A stretch of DNA of 12,482 nucleotides from Bacteroidales bacterium (GTDB lineage: Bacteria; Bacteroidota; Bacteroidia; Bacteroidales; JAADGE01). Position numbers and translations under genes: made by a program. This document shows positions 5,041 to 12,482 of the stretch, piece by piece. Positions within the stretch are counted from its first letter, which is position 1. Each line of letters starts with the position of its first letter. The stretch lies in the NCBI GenBank assembly GCA_024762915.1, contig JANTGL010000050.1, positions 1 through 12,482 on the forward strand, read 5' to 3'. The notes beneath the pieces are model-generated. The model saw only the letters and a list, made by a program, of their open reading frames with translations, had not been told where the DNA came from and did no database searches.

Positions 5041-7434
5041 ATGAGAAAAGTTCTTTTTAGTCTGTTTATATTGTTATTGGTTAACAGTAATGTTTTTTCG
5101 CAAAAATTTACGATAAGCGGTTATGTCGTAAATTCAGAATCCGGTGAAAAATTAATCGGTGCAGCCGTGTATAATCCGGATGCCGTAAATATGGGAACCA
5201 TTGCAAATTCATACGGTTATTACAGTATCACTTTGCCGAAAATGAAGTTAAAAATAGCCGCATCCTATGTCGGTTACACAACTGAATTTGTCGAATTTGA
5301 ATTAACAAAAGATACGGTTATTAATTTTTCCTTAAAACCGGGAAATGAACTCGAAGAAGTTGAAGTTTACGGGAAAAAAACGGAAGCTCAAAAAACGGAA
5401 ATGGGTAAAATTAATGTCCCCGTAAAAACAATTAAAACCATTCCGGCTCTGCTCGGAGAAGTTGATGTTTTAAAAGCCATACAATTGTTACCCGGTGTGC
5501 AATCAGGCACGGAAGGTACCAGCGGATTTTATGTCAGAGGCGGCGGACCCGATCAAAACTTGATATTAATTGACGGAGTCCCGGTTTATAATGCGAATCA
5601 TCTGTTCGGATTTTTCTCTGTTTTTAATGCTGATGCTATTAGTGAAGTGAGTATTATCAAAGGCGGTTTTCCTGCACGTTACGGCGGTCGTTTATCGTCT
5701 GTTTTAGATATCAGAATGAAAGAAGGTAATTTGAAGAAGTTTTCAGGTTCGGCATCCGTCGGAATTATTTCTTCCAAATTTACATTTGAGGGACCGATTA
5801 TCAAAGATAAAACATCTTTTCTTATTTCTGCAAGAAGAACGTATATCGATGTTTTGTCTCTTCCGATTCAAAAAATATATTTAAATAAAAACAGTCCCGG
5901 TACAAAATCAACAAGCGGTTATTTCTTTTGGGATATTAATGCAAAAATTAATCATAAATTTTCCGATAAAGACCGAGTATATTTGAGTGTTTATACCGGA
6001 AAAGACAAAGCATATTCAAAGTTTGAAGATACCTGGGAAGAGTTTGTTGATGAATTTAACAGTAATTTAAAATGGGGAAATATCACTTCGGCATTTCGTT
6101 GGAACCATATAATAGGGAAAAAACTTTTTGCCAATACAACTTTGACATACAGTAAATATCAATTCGGGGTGAGTTTATCTGAAAAATCTACCGATACAAA
6201 GAAAAATGAATTTGATGAATTTGCCTTTGATTATGATTCAGGCATAGAAGATTACGGAGCAAAAGTAGATTTTGATTACAATCCGTCAATCAATCATAAT
6301 ATTAAATTCGGTTTTAATTACATTTATCATACTTTCAGTCCCGGAATTCAGGCATTTCATGTTAACAGCAATCAAGAAAATTCAAAAATTGATACAACTT
6401 TCGGAAATTCGGATATTTATGCAAACGAATATTATCTTTTTGCCGAAGATGAAATGAAAATTTTTAAAAATTTGAAAGCCAATATAGGTGTTCATTATTC
6501 AGGGTTTTATGTAAGCGATACTTTGTATCAATCCGTACAACCCAGAATTTCAGTAAGATATTTAGTTAATCCGCAATGGTCGATAAAAGCCGCCTACACA
6601 AAAATGGAACAATATCTGCATTTATTGACAAATACGACCATCGGCTTACCGACTGATTTGTGGTTGCCTGTTACAAACAATATTCTTCCTCAGAAATCGA
6701 CACAATATGCTTTCGGTTCCGCTTATTTTTATAAAGGTTTTGATTTCAGCATTGAAGCATATTATAAAACAATGAACAATATGATTGAATATAAAGAAGG
6801 GGCGAGTTTTGTAAGCGGCTTCGGAGAAGAAGGAGAAAGTGCAAGAGCATGGGAAAATAAAATTGAAACCGACGGAAAAGGAACTTCCTACGGAATAGAA
6901 TTTTTAGTAAAAAAGAATATCGGCAAAACAACCGGATGGATCGGTTATACTTGGTCAAAAACCGACAGGCAATTTTCAAATGTAAGTTTCGGAGAACCCT
7001 TCCCTTATACTTATGATCGAAGACATGATATCGGTATTGTTGTTACGCATAAATTTAATGAGCATATCGATGTTGCCGGAACTTGGGTTTACGGAACCGG
7101 AAATGCCGTTACTTTGGCCTATGAATCATATCAGGCATTAAATCAATTCGGACAATTTTACGGTCCGGATTATACCGAAGACAACATAGTGGATCATATT
7201 GAAAGAAGAAATAATTTCAGGATGCCAGCCTATCATCGCTTGGATTTAGGTGTTAATTTCAGGAAACAAAAAAAATACGGTAAACGCACTTGGAGCGTGG
7301 GAGCTTATAATGTTTACAATCGAAAAAATCCGTTCTTTTTGCGTTTCGGCAGAGATGATAACGGCGAACGTGCTTTGTTTCAATACAGTTTATTTCCGAT
7401 AATTCCTTCAGTCAGTTTTAAATATGAATTTTAA
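5041..7434 (+). CDS. TonB-dependent outer-membrane receptor with carboxypeptidase-D-like N-terminal domain
   Basis: An outer-membrane active-transport channel of about 797 residues. The ATG at 5041 is chosen because a normal signal peptide begins there (MRKVLFSLFILLLVNSNVFS, cleavage before Gln21); in-frame TTG 4975 would put 22 polar residues ahead of it. Residues 22-105 are a CarboxypepD_reg-like beta domain (ISGYVVNSESGEKLIGAAVY, then SYGYYSI and the usual VGY). A TonB-box-like segment LEEVEVYG (104-111) follows. The plug is about 125-235 (LLPGVQSGTEGTSGFYVRGG, LILIDGVPVYNANHLFGFFS, GGFPARYGGRLSSVLDIRMK). The rest is the beta barrel, with terminal aromatic Phe. It is shorter than SusC-type receptors, and its partner 12 bases downstream is a DUF4249 lipoprotein, not SusD. 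Substrate unknown. Confidence 0.93.
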   Translation: MRKVLFSLFILLLVNSNVFSQKFTISGYVVNSESGEKLIGAAVYNPDAVNMGTIANSYGYYSITLPKMKLKIAASYVGYTTEFVEFELTKDTVINFSLKPGNELEEVEVYGKKTEAQKTEMGKINVPVKTIKTIPALLGEVDVLKAIQLLPGVQSGTEGTSGFYVRGGGPDQNLILIDGVPVYNANHLFGFFSVFNADAISEVSIIKGGFPARYGGRLSSVLDIRMKEGNLKKFSGSASVGIISSKFTFEGPIIKDKTSFLISARRTYIDVLSLPIQKIYLNKNSPGTKSTSGYFFWDINAKINHKFSDKDRVYLSVYTGKDKAYSKFEDTWEEFVDEFNSNLKWGNITSAFRWNHIIGKKLFANTTLTYSKYQFGVSLSEKSTDTKKNEFDEFAFDYDSGIEDYGAKVDFDYNPSINHNIKFGFNYIYHTFSPGIQAFHVNSNQENSKIDTTFGNSDIYANEYYLFAEDEMKIFKNLKANIGVHYSGFYVSDTLYQSVQPRISVRYLVNPQWSIKAAYTKMEQYLHLLTNTTIGLPTDLWLPVTNNILPQKSTQYAFGSAYFYKGFDFSIEAYYKTMNNMIEYKEGASFVSGFGEEGESARAWENKIETDGKGTSYGIEFLVKKNIGKTTGWIGYTWSKTDRQFSNVSFGEPFPYTYDRRHDIGIVVTHKFNEHIDVAGTWVYGTGNAVTLAYESYQALNQFGQFYGPDYTEDNIVDHIERRNNFRMPAYHRLDLGVNFRKQKKYGKRTWSVGAYNVYNRKNPFFLRFGRDDNGERALFQYSLFPIIPSVSFKYEF

Positions 7435-7446
7435 ATTTCTTTAACG

Positions 7447-8418
7447 ATGAAAAATATAGTTATAATAGCATTCGCTTTATTAATTTTCAGTTTTGCTTCG
7501 TGCAGAAAAAAGCTTGATATTGATATTCCCGAAACGGAAAAACATATTGTTTTAAACGGTATTATAAATCCGGACAGTATTATTTCCGTTAGAGTTACTA
7601 AAAGCAAAAGTGTTCTTGACAATAATGAAATACAAAATTTATCGGATGCAGATGTGAAATTGTTTAAAGATGATGAATTTGTTGAAGAATTACAATTTTC
7701 CGATATCGGATATTTTTATTCTTCAATTAAACCCGAAATAAATACAAATTATAAAATTACGGCGGATTATAGCGGTTTAAAATCGGTAAGTGCCGAGATT
7801 AATTTGGAAGAGTCGCCTTTAATTAACAAAACAGATACTTTAATACAAATGAAAATATATGACTACGGAGACGGTCTTTCAGATACGACTTATGAGATAC
7901 ATTTTGACCTTCAATATAAGGATAACGGCGGAACCGATGATTATTATTTTCTTTCGATATTTCAATTAATTCCTGTATTTGATTTTACGGATACAGGTAT
8001 GGTTTTTACGGGATATGAAGAATATTCCGGATATTTTGATACAACGGATCCGGTTTTGAATAAAGAAAATTCTGAATTTTATTTAGACGGAATGAACGGT
8101 AGGGTTTTTTCGGATGAGTTATTTAACGGAAATTCTTATACCCTTTCTTTTACGACTTTTTATCAGAATTACGGAGGCTACTATGATAAAAAAAATATAA
8201 AAACGGAAGAATATCCCGGAATGTTCGTAATCAAATTGTTAAAAGTTTCGGAAGCAATATATAATTACATTTTTTCTTATAATTTAAATCAAAATTCAAC
8301 GGAAGACCCTTTTGCTCAACCGGTTCAAGTTTATTCAAATGTTAAAAACGGATTGGGTATATTTTCAGGCTATACGATGACTTCGGATACAATTGTAATG
8401 AATAATCCGGAAAAATAA
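7447..8418 (+). CDS. DUF4249-family lipoprotein, TonB receptor partner
   Basis: A 323-residue lipoprotein with the lipobox FSFASC (Cys19). The mature part starts RKKLDIDIPETEKHIVLNGIINPDS, continues with a beta-rich first domain (about 30-125: ISVRVTKSKSVLD, DADVKLFKDDEFVEEL, NYKITADYSG) and ends VKNGLGIFSGYTM, all marks of the DUF4249 family. Members are commonly encoded right after a TonB-dependent receptor in Bacteroidota; here the spacing is 12 bases, so the two should be co-transcribed. By place and localisation it may be the surface lid or substrate-binding partner of the receptor, in the role SusD has for SusC, but no biochemical function is established to my knowledge. The length is normal for the family and the gene looks intact. 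Confidence 0.88.
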   Translation: MKNIVIIAFALLIFSFASCRKKLDIDIPETEKHIVLNGIINPDSIISVRVTKSKSVLDNNEIQNLSDADVKLFKDDEFVEELQFSDIGYFYSSIKPEINTNYKITADYSGLKSVSAEINLEESPLINKTDTLIQMKIYDYGDGLSDTTYEIHFDLQYKDNGGTDDYYFLSIFQLIPVFDFTDTGMVFTGYEEYSGYFDTTDPVLNKENSEFYLDGMNGRVFSDELFNGNSYTLSFTTFYQNYGGYYDKKNIKTEEYPGMFVIKLLKVSEAIYNYIFSYNLNQNSTEDPFAQPVQVYSNVKNGLGIFSGYTMTSDTIVMNNPEK

Positions 8419-8429
8419 ATTCTTTATTT

Positions 8430-8437
8430 TACTTTTG
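8430..8437 (+). promoter_or_regulatory. Bacteroidetes -7 promoter box (TACTTTTG) for the AEC transporter
   Basis: A perfect TAnnTTTG match, 12 bases after the DUF4249 stop. A transcript starting just downstream (about 8442-8446) would leave about 45 bases to ATG 8489 but only about 10 to TTG 8453, so it supports the ATG start. No clear -33 TTG element at standard spacing is seen. Confidence 0.5.
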
Positions 8438-8460
8438 TCAAAAATATAAATTTTGGCAAA
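8434..8460. repeat. Inverted repeat overlapping the -7 box
   Basis: A ten-pair inverted repeat: TTTGTCAAAA (8434-8443) pairs with TTTTGGCAAA (8451-8460) around a seven-base ATATAAA loop, with one G-T pair. It lacks a T-tract on either strand and so is not a clean intrinsic terminator. It overlaps the last bases of the TACTTTTG box, so it could be an operator or a read-through RNA hairpin between the DUF4249 and AEC genes. Confidence 0.5.
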
Positions 8461-8488
8461 TCAACTGTTTGTATCCGGTTTTTTGAGT

Positions 8489-9418
8489 ATGGCAGAAGCT
8501 CTGGCACGAGTTTTTATTATCATTATTGTAGCCGGAATACTTGTCAGAAAGAAAATTATTTCGCAAGAACATATCAATGCTTTATCGAAAGTTACGGTAA
8601 TTGTTTTGCTGCCGAGTTTGGTATTTGCGAATACTTTGCAACATTTTAATCCGGATACTTTGCCTTATTGGTGGACACTTCCGCTTTACGGTTTTGCAAT
8701 GAGTTTTGTCGGTGTGTTGTTTGCTTCCGGTGTGTTTGCAATTGATTTCAGAAAACAAAGAAATTTAATTGCCGTTTCTTCCATGCAAAATGCCGGCTAT
8801 TTGGTTTTACCCATCGGGCAAGTTGTGTATCCGGAACATTTTACGGAATTTGCATTGATTACTTTTCTGTTTATTTTGGGATATAATCCTTTACTGTGGA
8901 CTCTGGGAAAATATTTTGTTACTTCTACGGATAAAAAGATTGACTTCAGTTATAAAACACTTATTACGCCTCCTGCTGTTGCAAATATTCTTTCATTAAT
9001 TATTGTTTTACTCGGTTGGCAAAAATTTTTCCCGGATGTATTTGTCGGTTCCGTTGATTTGATAGGGCAAGCGGCAGTTCCTGTTGCGACTTTTGTTCTT
9101 GGGGCTACTTTAGGAAGTGTTTCTTTAAGGAAGTTTCCGAAATTAGTTAATATTCTTCGAGTGATATTTGTAAAATATTTATTGTTACCGATTGCAACGA
9201 TTTTAATATTATATTATTTCAATATCGGTAAAACACATCCTTTGCTTGCCGATTTTTTCGTTATACAAGCAGCTGCGGCACCGGCTACCGGTTTAATAAT
9301 ACAAGTAAGAGCATACGGCGGTGATGTTCAAAAAGTTGCCGGAATGATGCTGATAACTTATCTCGTTTGTTTATTGGCTTTACCTTTTTGGATTGCTTTG
9401 TGGCATACTTTGATTTAA
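8489..9418 (+). CDS. AEC (auxin efflux carrier) family membrane transporter
   Basis: An inner-membrane secondary transporter of the AEC/BART group, 309 residues from ATG 8489, with roughly ten hydrophobic segments. The fold is a five-plus-five repeat. First half: ILVRKKIISQEHINALSKVT, LLPSLVFANTL and the broken-helix crossover QNAGYLVLPIG. Second half: AAVPVATFVLGATLG and QAAAAPATGLIIQVRAYGGD, then MLITYLVCLLALPFW. Bacterial relatives carry malate, malonate or similar organic anions, but the substrate cannot be read from the sequence. The ATG is preferred over in-frame TTG 8453 (12 residues longer) because the first membrane helix starts just after it and a -7 box sits too near the TTG. The 3' end overlaps the opposing AcpH gene by 39 bases. 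Confidence 0.9.
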   Translation: MAEALARVFIIIIVAGILVRKKIISQEHINALSKVTVIVLLPSLVFANTLQHFNPDTLPYWWTLPLYGFAMSFVGVLFASGVFAIDFRKQRNLIAVSSMQNAGYLVLPIGQVVYPEHFTEFALITFLFILGYNPLLWTLGKYFVTSTDKKIDFSYKTLITPPAVANILSLIIVLLGWQKFFPDVFVGSVDLIGQAAVPVATFVLGATLGSVSLRKFPKLVNILRVIFVKYLLLPIATILILYYFNIGKTHPLLADFFVIQAAAAPATGLIIQVRAYGGDVQKVAGMMLITYLVCLLALPFWIALWHTLI

Positions 9419-9991
9419 TCGTATTTTTCGCGTGTATTCAATTATCTCAGGAAAAAAAGTCTCAAATTCACGATAAAAAGAGTTGTAATTTTGATTAATT
9501 ATAAGCATAGCATCTTTTACTTTATCAGGCATTGAAGTGTATATAGCCATTTTTTGCAGCACATCTTCAAAACAATTCAAATCCGCATAGCAAATAAGAC
9601 GTTTGTTTTTTATAAACGGAAAGGTAAAACGCCTCGCTTTATGCGGAAGTTTACCTAATCGCTCAATAATAGTATAATGAAAATCAATGACAAAATCTTC
9701 CAGCTCTTTTGAGGAATAGTTATTCCAATATTTTGCCAAGAAATGATCGTATAAAATATCGATTGCAGCACCGGCATATTTTCCGTATGCCGGGCGCATT
9801 CTTTTTATACTGTTTCTGACAACGGGATGCGAATCTGTATAAGAATCAATTTCGCGATGGAGCAAAATACCCTTTTTAATGTCATTATTGTATTTTGTCC
9901 AATGTTTACCTTTTACGAAATCGCCTATATAATTGCCGAATTGAATATCTTCATTTTCACCTGAAAGATAAATGTGAGCAAGAAAATTCAT
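9380..9991 (-). CDS. acpH: Acyl carrier protein phosphodiesterase (AcpH family)
   Basis: A 203-residue cytosolic enzyme of the ACP phosphodiesterase (DUF479) family, which removes the 4'-phosphopantetheine arm from holo-ACP (EC 3.1.4.14). Family marks: MNFLAHIYLS at the N-terminus, FGNYIGDFVKGK (Asn20, Asp24), GILLHREIDSYTDSHPVV (His45, Asp49, Asp53, His55), RPAYGKYAGAAIDILYDHFLAKYW (Asp78, Asp82, His83); the His/Asp set suits an HD-like metal site. Length matches E. coli AcpH. The start codon directly abuts the amylase stop (TAGATG), so translation is probably coupled although the two products share no obvious pathway. The last 13 codons lie opposite the AEC gene. The family is secure; the activity is assumed from it. 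Confidence 0.9.
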   Translation of the reverse strand: MNFLAHIYLSGENEDIQFGNYIGDFVKGKHWTKYNNDIKKGILLHREIDSYTDSHPVVRNSIKRMRPAYGKYAGAAIDILYDHFLAKYWNNYSSKELEDFVIDFHYTIIERLGKLPHKARRFTFPFIKNKRLICYADLNCFEDVLQKMAIYTSMPDKVKDAMLIINQNYNSFYREFETFFPEIIEYTRKIRLNQSMPQSNPKR

Positions 9992-12482
9992 CTATATTTT
10001 TACAAATTTCATAAATGAAACCGTATCTCCTCTTGTTGCTTTCATGAAATAAATACCGGGTTTTAAAGAACTTATATCTATTTCATTAATACTTGATGAA
10101 GCAATTTCGTTAATAATTTTTCCTTGAATATCTAATAATGCGATTTCAGAAAATGATGAAATATTTGAAATGTAAATTTTATCATGTGCCGGATTCGGGT
10201 ATATGCTGAAAGTGTTTTTATTATTAATTTGTTCAACTGCTTCGGGAATATCCGGAATATCAAGCATTTCGCTTGTAAATATTTTATATTCGCCGGGCCC
10301 CAAAGTTACGGAATTATTTCCTGAATATTCTTCGTGCGTATAGTAATCGTACCAAAGAGAAGATGCACTGAAATCCGGAACCGCGTAATGTTCGCTCACA
10401 TCAAAATTTCCGAGAATTATGACATTCAGACTCGGGCTGCGTAATACAATTTGTTTCATATTTCCGGTAAGAAAAATGTCATAATCCGTAGTAGAAAAAA
10501 CAGGATAGTTTTTCTTTAAATCAATAAAAATTCTGAAATAATTGTACAATTTTTTCCTGTTTTGTTCATCGAAATAATTCCATAAAATCGGTTTCTCACA
10601 CACTCTGCACGGGTCATCTATACTTATGTCGTAGCCGAGTTCTTCAAATTGCCAAATCATTTTAGGACCGGGTACCGTAAAAAAGAATGCTCCGGCAAGT
10701 TCTGCTCGTCTTAATGCCGTTGCTTCATTTTGAATATTATAAGTTCCGGAAGAATTACCGTAATTTTCATTTCTGAACATCATGCGTTCTTCATCATGAC
10801 TTTCCATATAAGATACCAAATTCGGATTATTCCAACCTCTTTGCTGATAGGAAGTCCATGAGAAATCCCAATCGGAATTCCAACCCATTGCTGCTTGTGC
10901 GTAATTATAATTTATATTTCCCCAAAGCATCATTCCGTAATCCGAAAGTACAATTTCTTCCGAATTTTCGGTAAAATGTTCTAAAATAACATAAGCACCG
11001 GGCGAATCAGACCAAATATGATCGGCATAATCTTCTAAAATGGCTATTCTTGAAGCATCATACGCCCATCCGTTTCCGGGTGTATTGGTAAAACCTTTCG
11101 TGAAATCGAATCGAAAACCGTCAAATTTGTATTCCGTAAGCCAATAGTTGCAAACTCTGTAAACAAATGCCTTTGTATCCGGGCTTTCGTGATTAAAATC
11201 ATAACCCCATGAATAATCTGTGTTGGGTGAAGTCTGATTATACCAGGGATTTTCTGCCGTAGGTTGTCCCCAATCACCGGCATTAGGATCAAAATACATT
11301 TGAACTAAGGGGCTTTGACCGTATGAATGGTTTAATACCATATCCATTATAACGGCAATATTATTTGCATGGCAAGAATCAATAAATTCTTTCAATGTAT
11401 TTTTAGGTCCGTAATATTTATCGGGAGCAAAATAAAAATCGGGATTATAACCCCAACTGCTGTTACCTTCAAATTCACTAACGGGCATCAGTTCTATAGC
11501 ATTAATCCCCAGGTTTTTAAGATAATTTATCGTATCTGTTAATGTAGTGTAATCATGTGCTGAAATAAAATCTCTGATATGAAGTTCGTATATAATTAAA
11601 TCTTTATTTACGGGTCGTGTAAATGTGTTTGTATTCCAACTGTAAGGTGTTTGTGCCGTTTGAAAAACGGATGCAATTCCGGAAGTTTTGTCTGAAGGGT
11701 ATGCAATGAGATTCGGATAAGTCGTATTGCTGATGTATGAATCGTTCCACGGGTCCGAAATTTTATCACAATAAGGATCGGCAACGGTTATTGTTCCGTC
11801 AATAATATATTGATAAATATATTCTTGTCCGGGAGTCAGACTGTTTAACGTTATCCAGTATCGGTTTCCGTCAGGTGTTTGATTCATCTGGTTTGAAAGA
11901 GATAATGCCCAATTATCAAAACTTCCTTTCACGAAAGCGAATGACTTGAAAGGAGCATAAAGAACTAAAGTTACTGTATTATTATCAATGTAATTAATCC
12001 CGTCTGCCAGTTCTGAAGAAGGTAAATCAGCTATTGTATTATCAGCCCGAACAAAAAAATGTGATTCTTTCTGAATTGTTGTTGTTCCGTCTGTTGCTTC
12101 AATTCTTATTGTATTTGTTCCTGAAGTTGTAGCCGTATAATCATAAGTTAATTGATTGCCGGAAACAGATGTTATAAAATTATTGTTGATATAAAGCGAC
12201 ATTGATGTTGCAAAAATTGAAACGGCATTTATCGGAACAATATCATTTATCGAATAAATACTTGTAGAATCAGGAGAAGTGATGTTGATGTCGGATTCGG
12301 AATAAATAGGTGTAAATAAATTTGAAGATTGTGTTTGGGCGTCTGAACTTCTGAAAACAAAACATAATTCAGTTACGATTTCACTGCCGGAAACGGAATA
12401 AAAATTATTAATTGAAGGAGAAATATCCAGTTCCCATTTATTATTTCCTAAACTTGTCAGTTGCGGTTGATTTGTATTATTT
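9992..12482 (-). CDS. Secreted GH13 alpha-amylase-family enzyme with T9SS sorting domain, 5'-partial
   Basis: A multidomain glycoside hydrolase acting on alpha-glucans outside the cell. The frame stays open past Met 12202 to the right edge, giving at least 829 residues; numbering here counts from that Met. The 93 preceding residues include ELDISPSINNFYSV and ELCFVFRSSDAQ, typical of a Bacteroidetes amylase N-terminal module, so Met 12202 is internal. Then come an Ig-like segment (to 52), a CBM48-like domain (70-150; VKGSFDNW, YQYIIDG) and the GH13 barrel (200-540): MDMVLNH, GFRFDFTKG (nucleophile Asp366), YVILEHF (acid/base Glu408), MESHDEER (Asp470). All catalytic residues are kept. A beta domain (570-645) precedes the T9SS type A sorting domain (663-736: IYPNPAHDKIYI, DIQGK, LKPGIYFMKA). 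Signal peptide lies outside the window. Confidence 0.93.
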   Translation of the reverse strand, partial: NNTNQPQLTSLGNNKWELDISPSINNFYSVSGSEIVTELCFVFRSSDAQTQSSNLFTPIYSESDINITSPDSTSIYSINDIVPINAVSIFATSMSLYINNNFITSVSGNQLTYDYTATTSGTNTIRIEATDGTTTIQKESHFFVRADNTIADLPSSELADGINYIDNNTVTLVLYAPFKSFAFVKGSFDNWALSLSNQMNQTPDGNRYWITLNSLTPGQEYIYQYIIDGTITVADPYCDKISDPWNDSYISNTTYPNLIAYPSDKTSGIASVFQTAQTPYSWNTNTFTRPVNKDLIIYELHIRDFISAHDYTTLTDTINYLKNLGINAIELMPVSEFEGNSSWGYNPDFYFAPDKYYGPKNTLKEFIDSCHANNIAVIMDMVLNHSYGQSPLVQMYFDPNAGDWGQPTAENPWYNQTSPNTDYSWGYDFNHESPDTKAFVYRVCNYWLTEYKFDGFRFDFTKGFTNTPGNGWAYDASRIAILEDYADHIWSDSPGAYVILEHFTENSEEIVLSDYGMMLWGNINYNYAQAAMGWNSDWDFSWTSYQQRGWNNPNLVSYMESHDEERMMFRNENYGNSSGTYNIQNEATALRRAELAGAFFFTVPGPKMIWQFEELGYDISIDDPCRVCEKPILWNYFDEQNRKKLYNYFRIFIDLKKNYPVFSTTDYDIFLTGNMKQIVLRSPSLNVIILGNFDVSEHYAVPDFSASSLWYDYYTHEEYSGNNSVTLGPGEYKIFTSEMLDIPDIPEAVEQINNKNTFSIYPNPAHDKIYISNISSFSEIALLDIQGKIINEIASSSINEIDISSLKPGIYFMKATRGDTVSFMKFVKI

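Noticed and set aside
6272..6979. Short open frames (61 codons plus strand, 77 codons minus strand) within the TonB receptor gene
   Set aside because: Overlap a complete conserved gene; Phe/Leu/Arg-rich products typical of antisense reading of AT-rich sequence.
7431..7622. Minus-strand open frame of 63 codons over the DUF4249 gene start
   Set aside because: Antisense of a signal peptide, so its hydrophobic look is expected; no independent support.
5041..8418. Reading the receptor/DUF4249 pair and the amylase as one polysaccharide utilisation locus
   Set aside because: The amylase is on the other strand with an AEC transporter and AcpH between, and there is no SusD or glycan sensor.
8434..8460. 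Inverted repeat as an intrinsic terminator for the DUF4249 gene
   Set aside because: No T-tract follows it on either strand.
8453..8488. TTG start giving the AEC transporter 12 extra residues
   Set aside because: It lies only about 15 bases past a perfect -7 box and inside an inverted repeat; ATG 8489 starts right before the first membrane helix. Not fully excluded.
11044..11292. Minus-strand 82-codon open frame in another frame of the amylase gene
   Set aside because: Fully inside the conserved catalytic domain and without family features.
12200..12202. Met at 12202 as start of the amylase
   Set aside because: The frame stays open upstream and encodes a recognisable secreted-amylase N-terminal module, and no signal peptide follows this Met.

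Overview
The window reads as a chromosomal stretch from a member of the Bacteroidota. It is visibly AT-rich. Start codons are preceded by A/T-rich leaders rather than Shine-Dalgarno sequences, and perfect TAnnTTTG -7 boxes of the Bacteroidetes sigma factor stand in front of three transcription units. The gene content agrees: a DUF3127 protein, a TonB-dependent receptor paired with a DUF4249 lipoprotein, and a secreted amylase ending in a type IX secretion (T9SS) sorting domain. No rRNA, tRNA, CRISPR array, insertion sequence or phage gene was seen. No gene-free stretch exceeds about 170 bases.

Layout, left to right. (1) Positions 1-2925, minus strand: a tight four-gene run in transcription order. 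It holds a DUF3127 OB-fold-like protein with an SSB-like acidic tail, a small lipoprotein with a four-cysteine heavy-metal-binding domain, a dihydroorotate-dehydrogenase-like flavoprotein (ATGA overlap with the lipoprotein), and a membrane Cache-sensor/SpoIIE-type PP2C phosphatase that runs off the left edge. (2) Positions 2945-2983: an intrinsic terminator for the next unit, with its U-tract touching the -7 box of the DUF3127 unit. (3) Positions 3013-4870, minus strand: a three-gene peptidyl-prolyl isomerase operon with a periplasmic FKBP, an FKBP lipoprotein paralogue and a cytoplasmic cyclophilin. (4) Positions 4871-5040: the divergent intergenic region. (5) Positions 5041-8418, plus strand: a TonB-dependent receptor and its DUF4249 lipoprotein, an outer-membrane uptake pair of unknown substrate. 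(6) Positions 8489-9418, plus strand: an AEC-family transporter with its own -7 box. (7) Positions 9380-12482, minus strand: a large secreted GH13 amylase, 5'-truncated by the window edge, followed without any gap by an acyl-carrier-protein phosphodiesterase (AcpH) whose 3' end overlaps the AEC gene tail-to-tail.

Working together: much of the window concerns the cell envelope, namely periplasmic protein folding, outer-membrane import, a secreted starch-degrading enzyme and a membrane-sensing phosphatase. The TonB receptor/DUF4249 pair and the mixed minus-strand operon at 1-2925 are the least understood parts. I saw no strong evidence of a wholly new system. The most promising leads are the SSB-like tail of the DUF3127 protein, the odd gene mix of its operon, the triple PPIase operon and the orphan receptor/DUF4249 pair.
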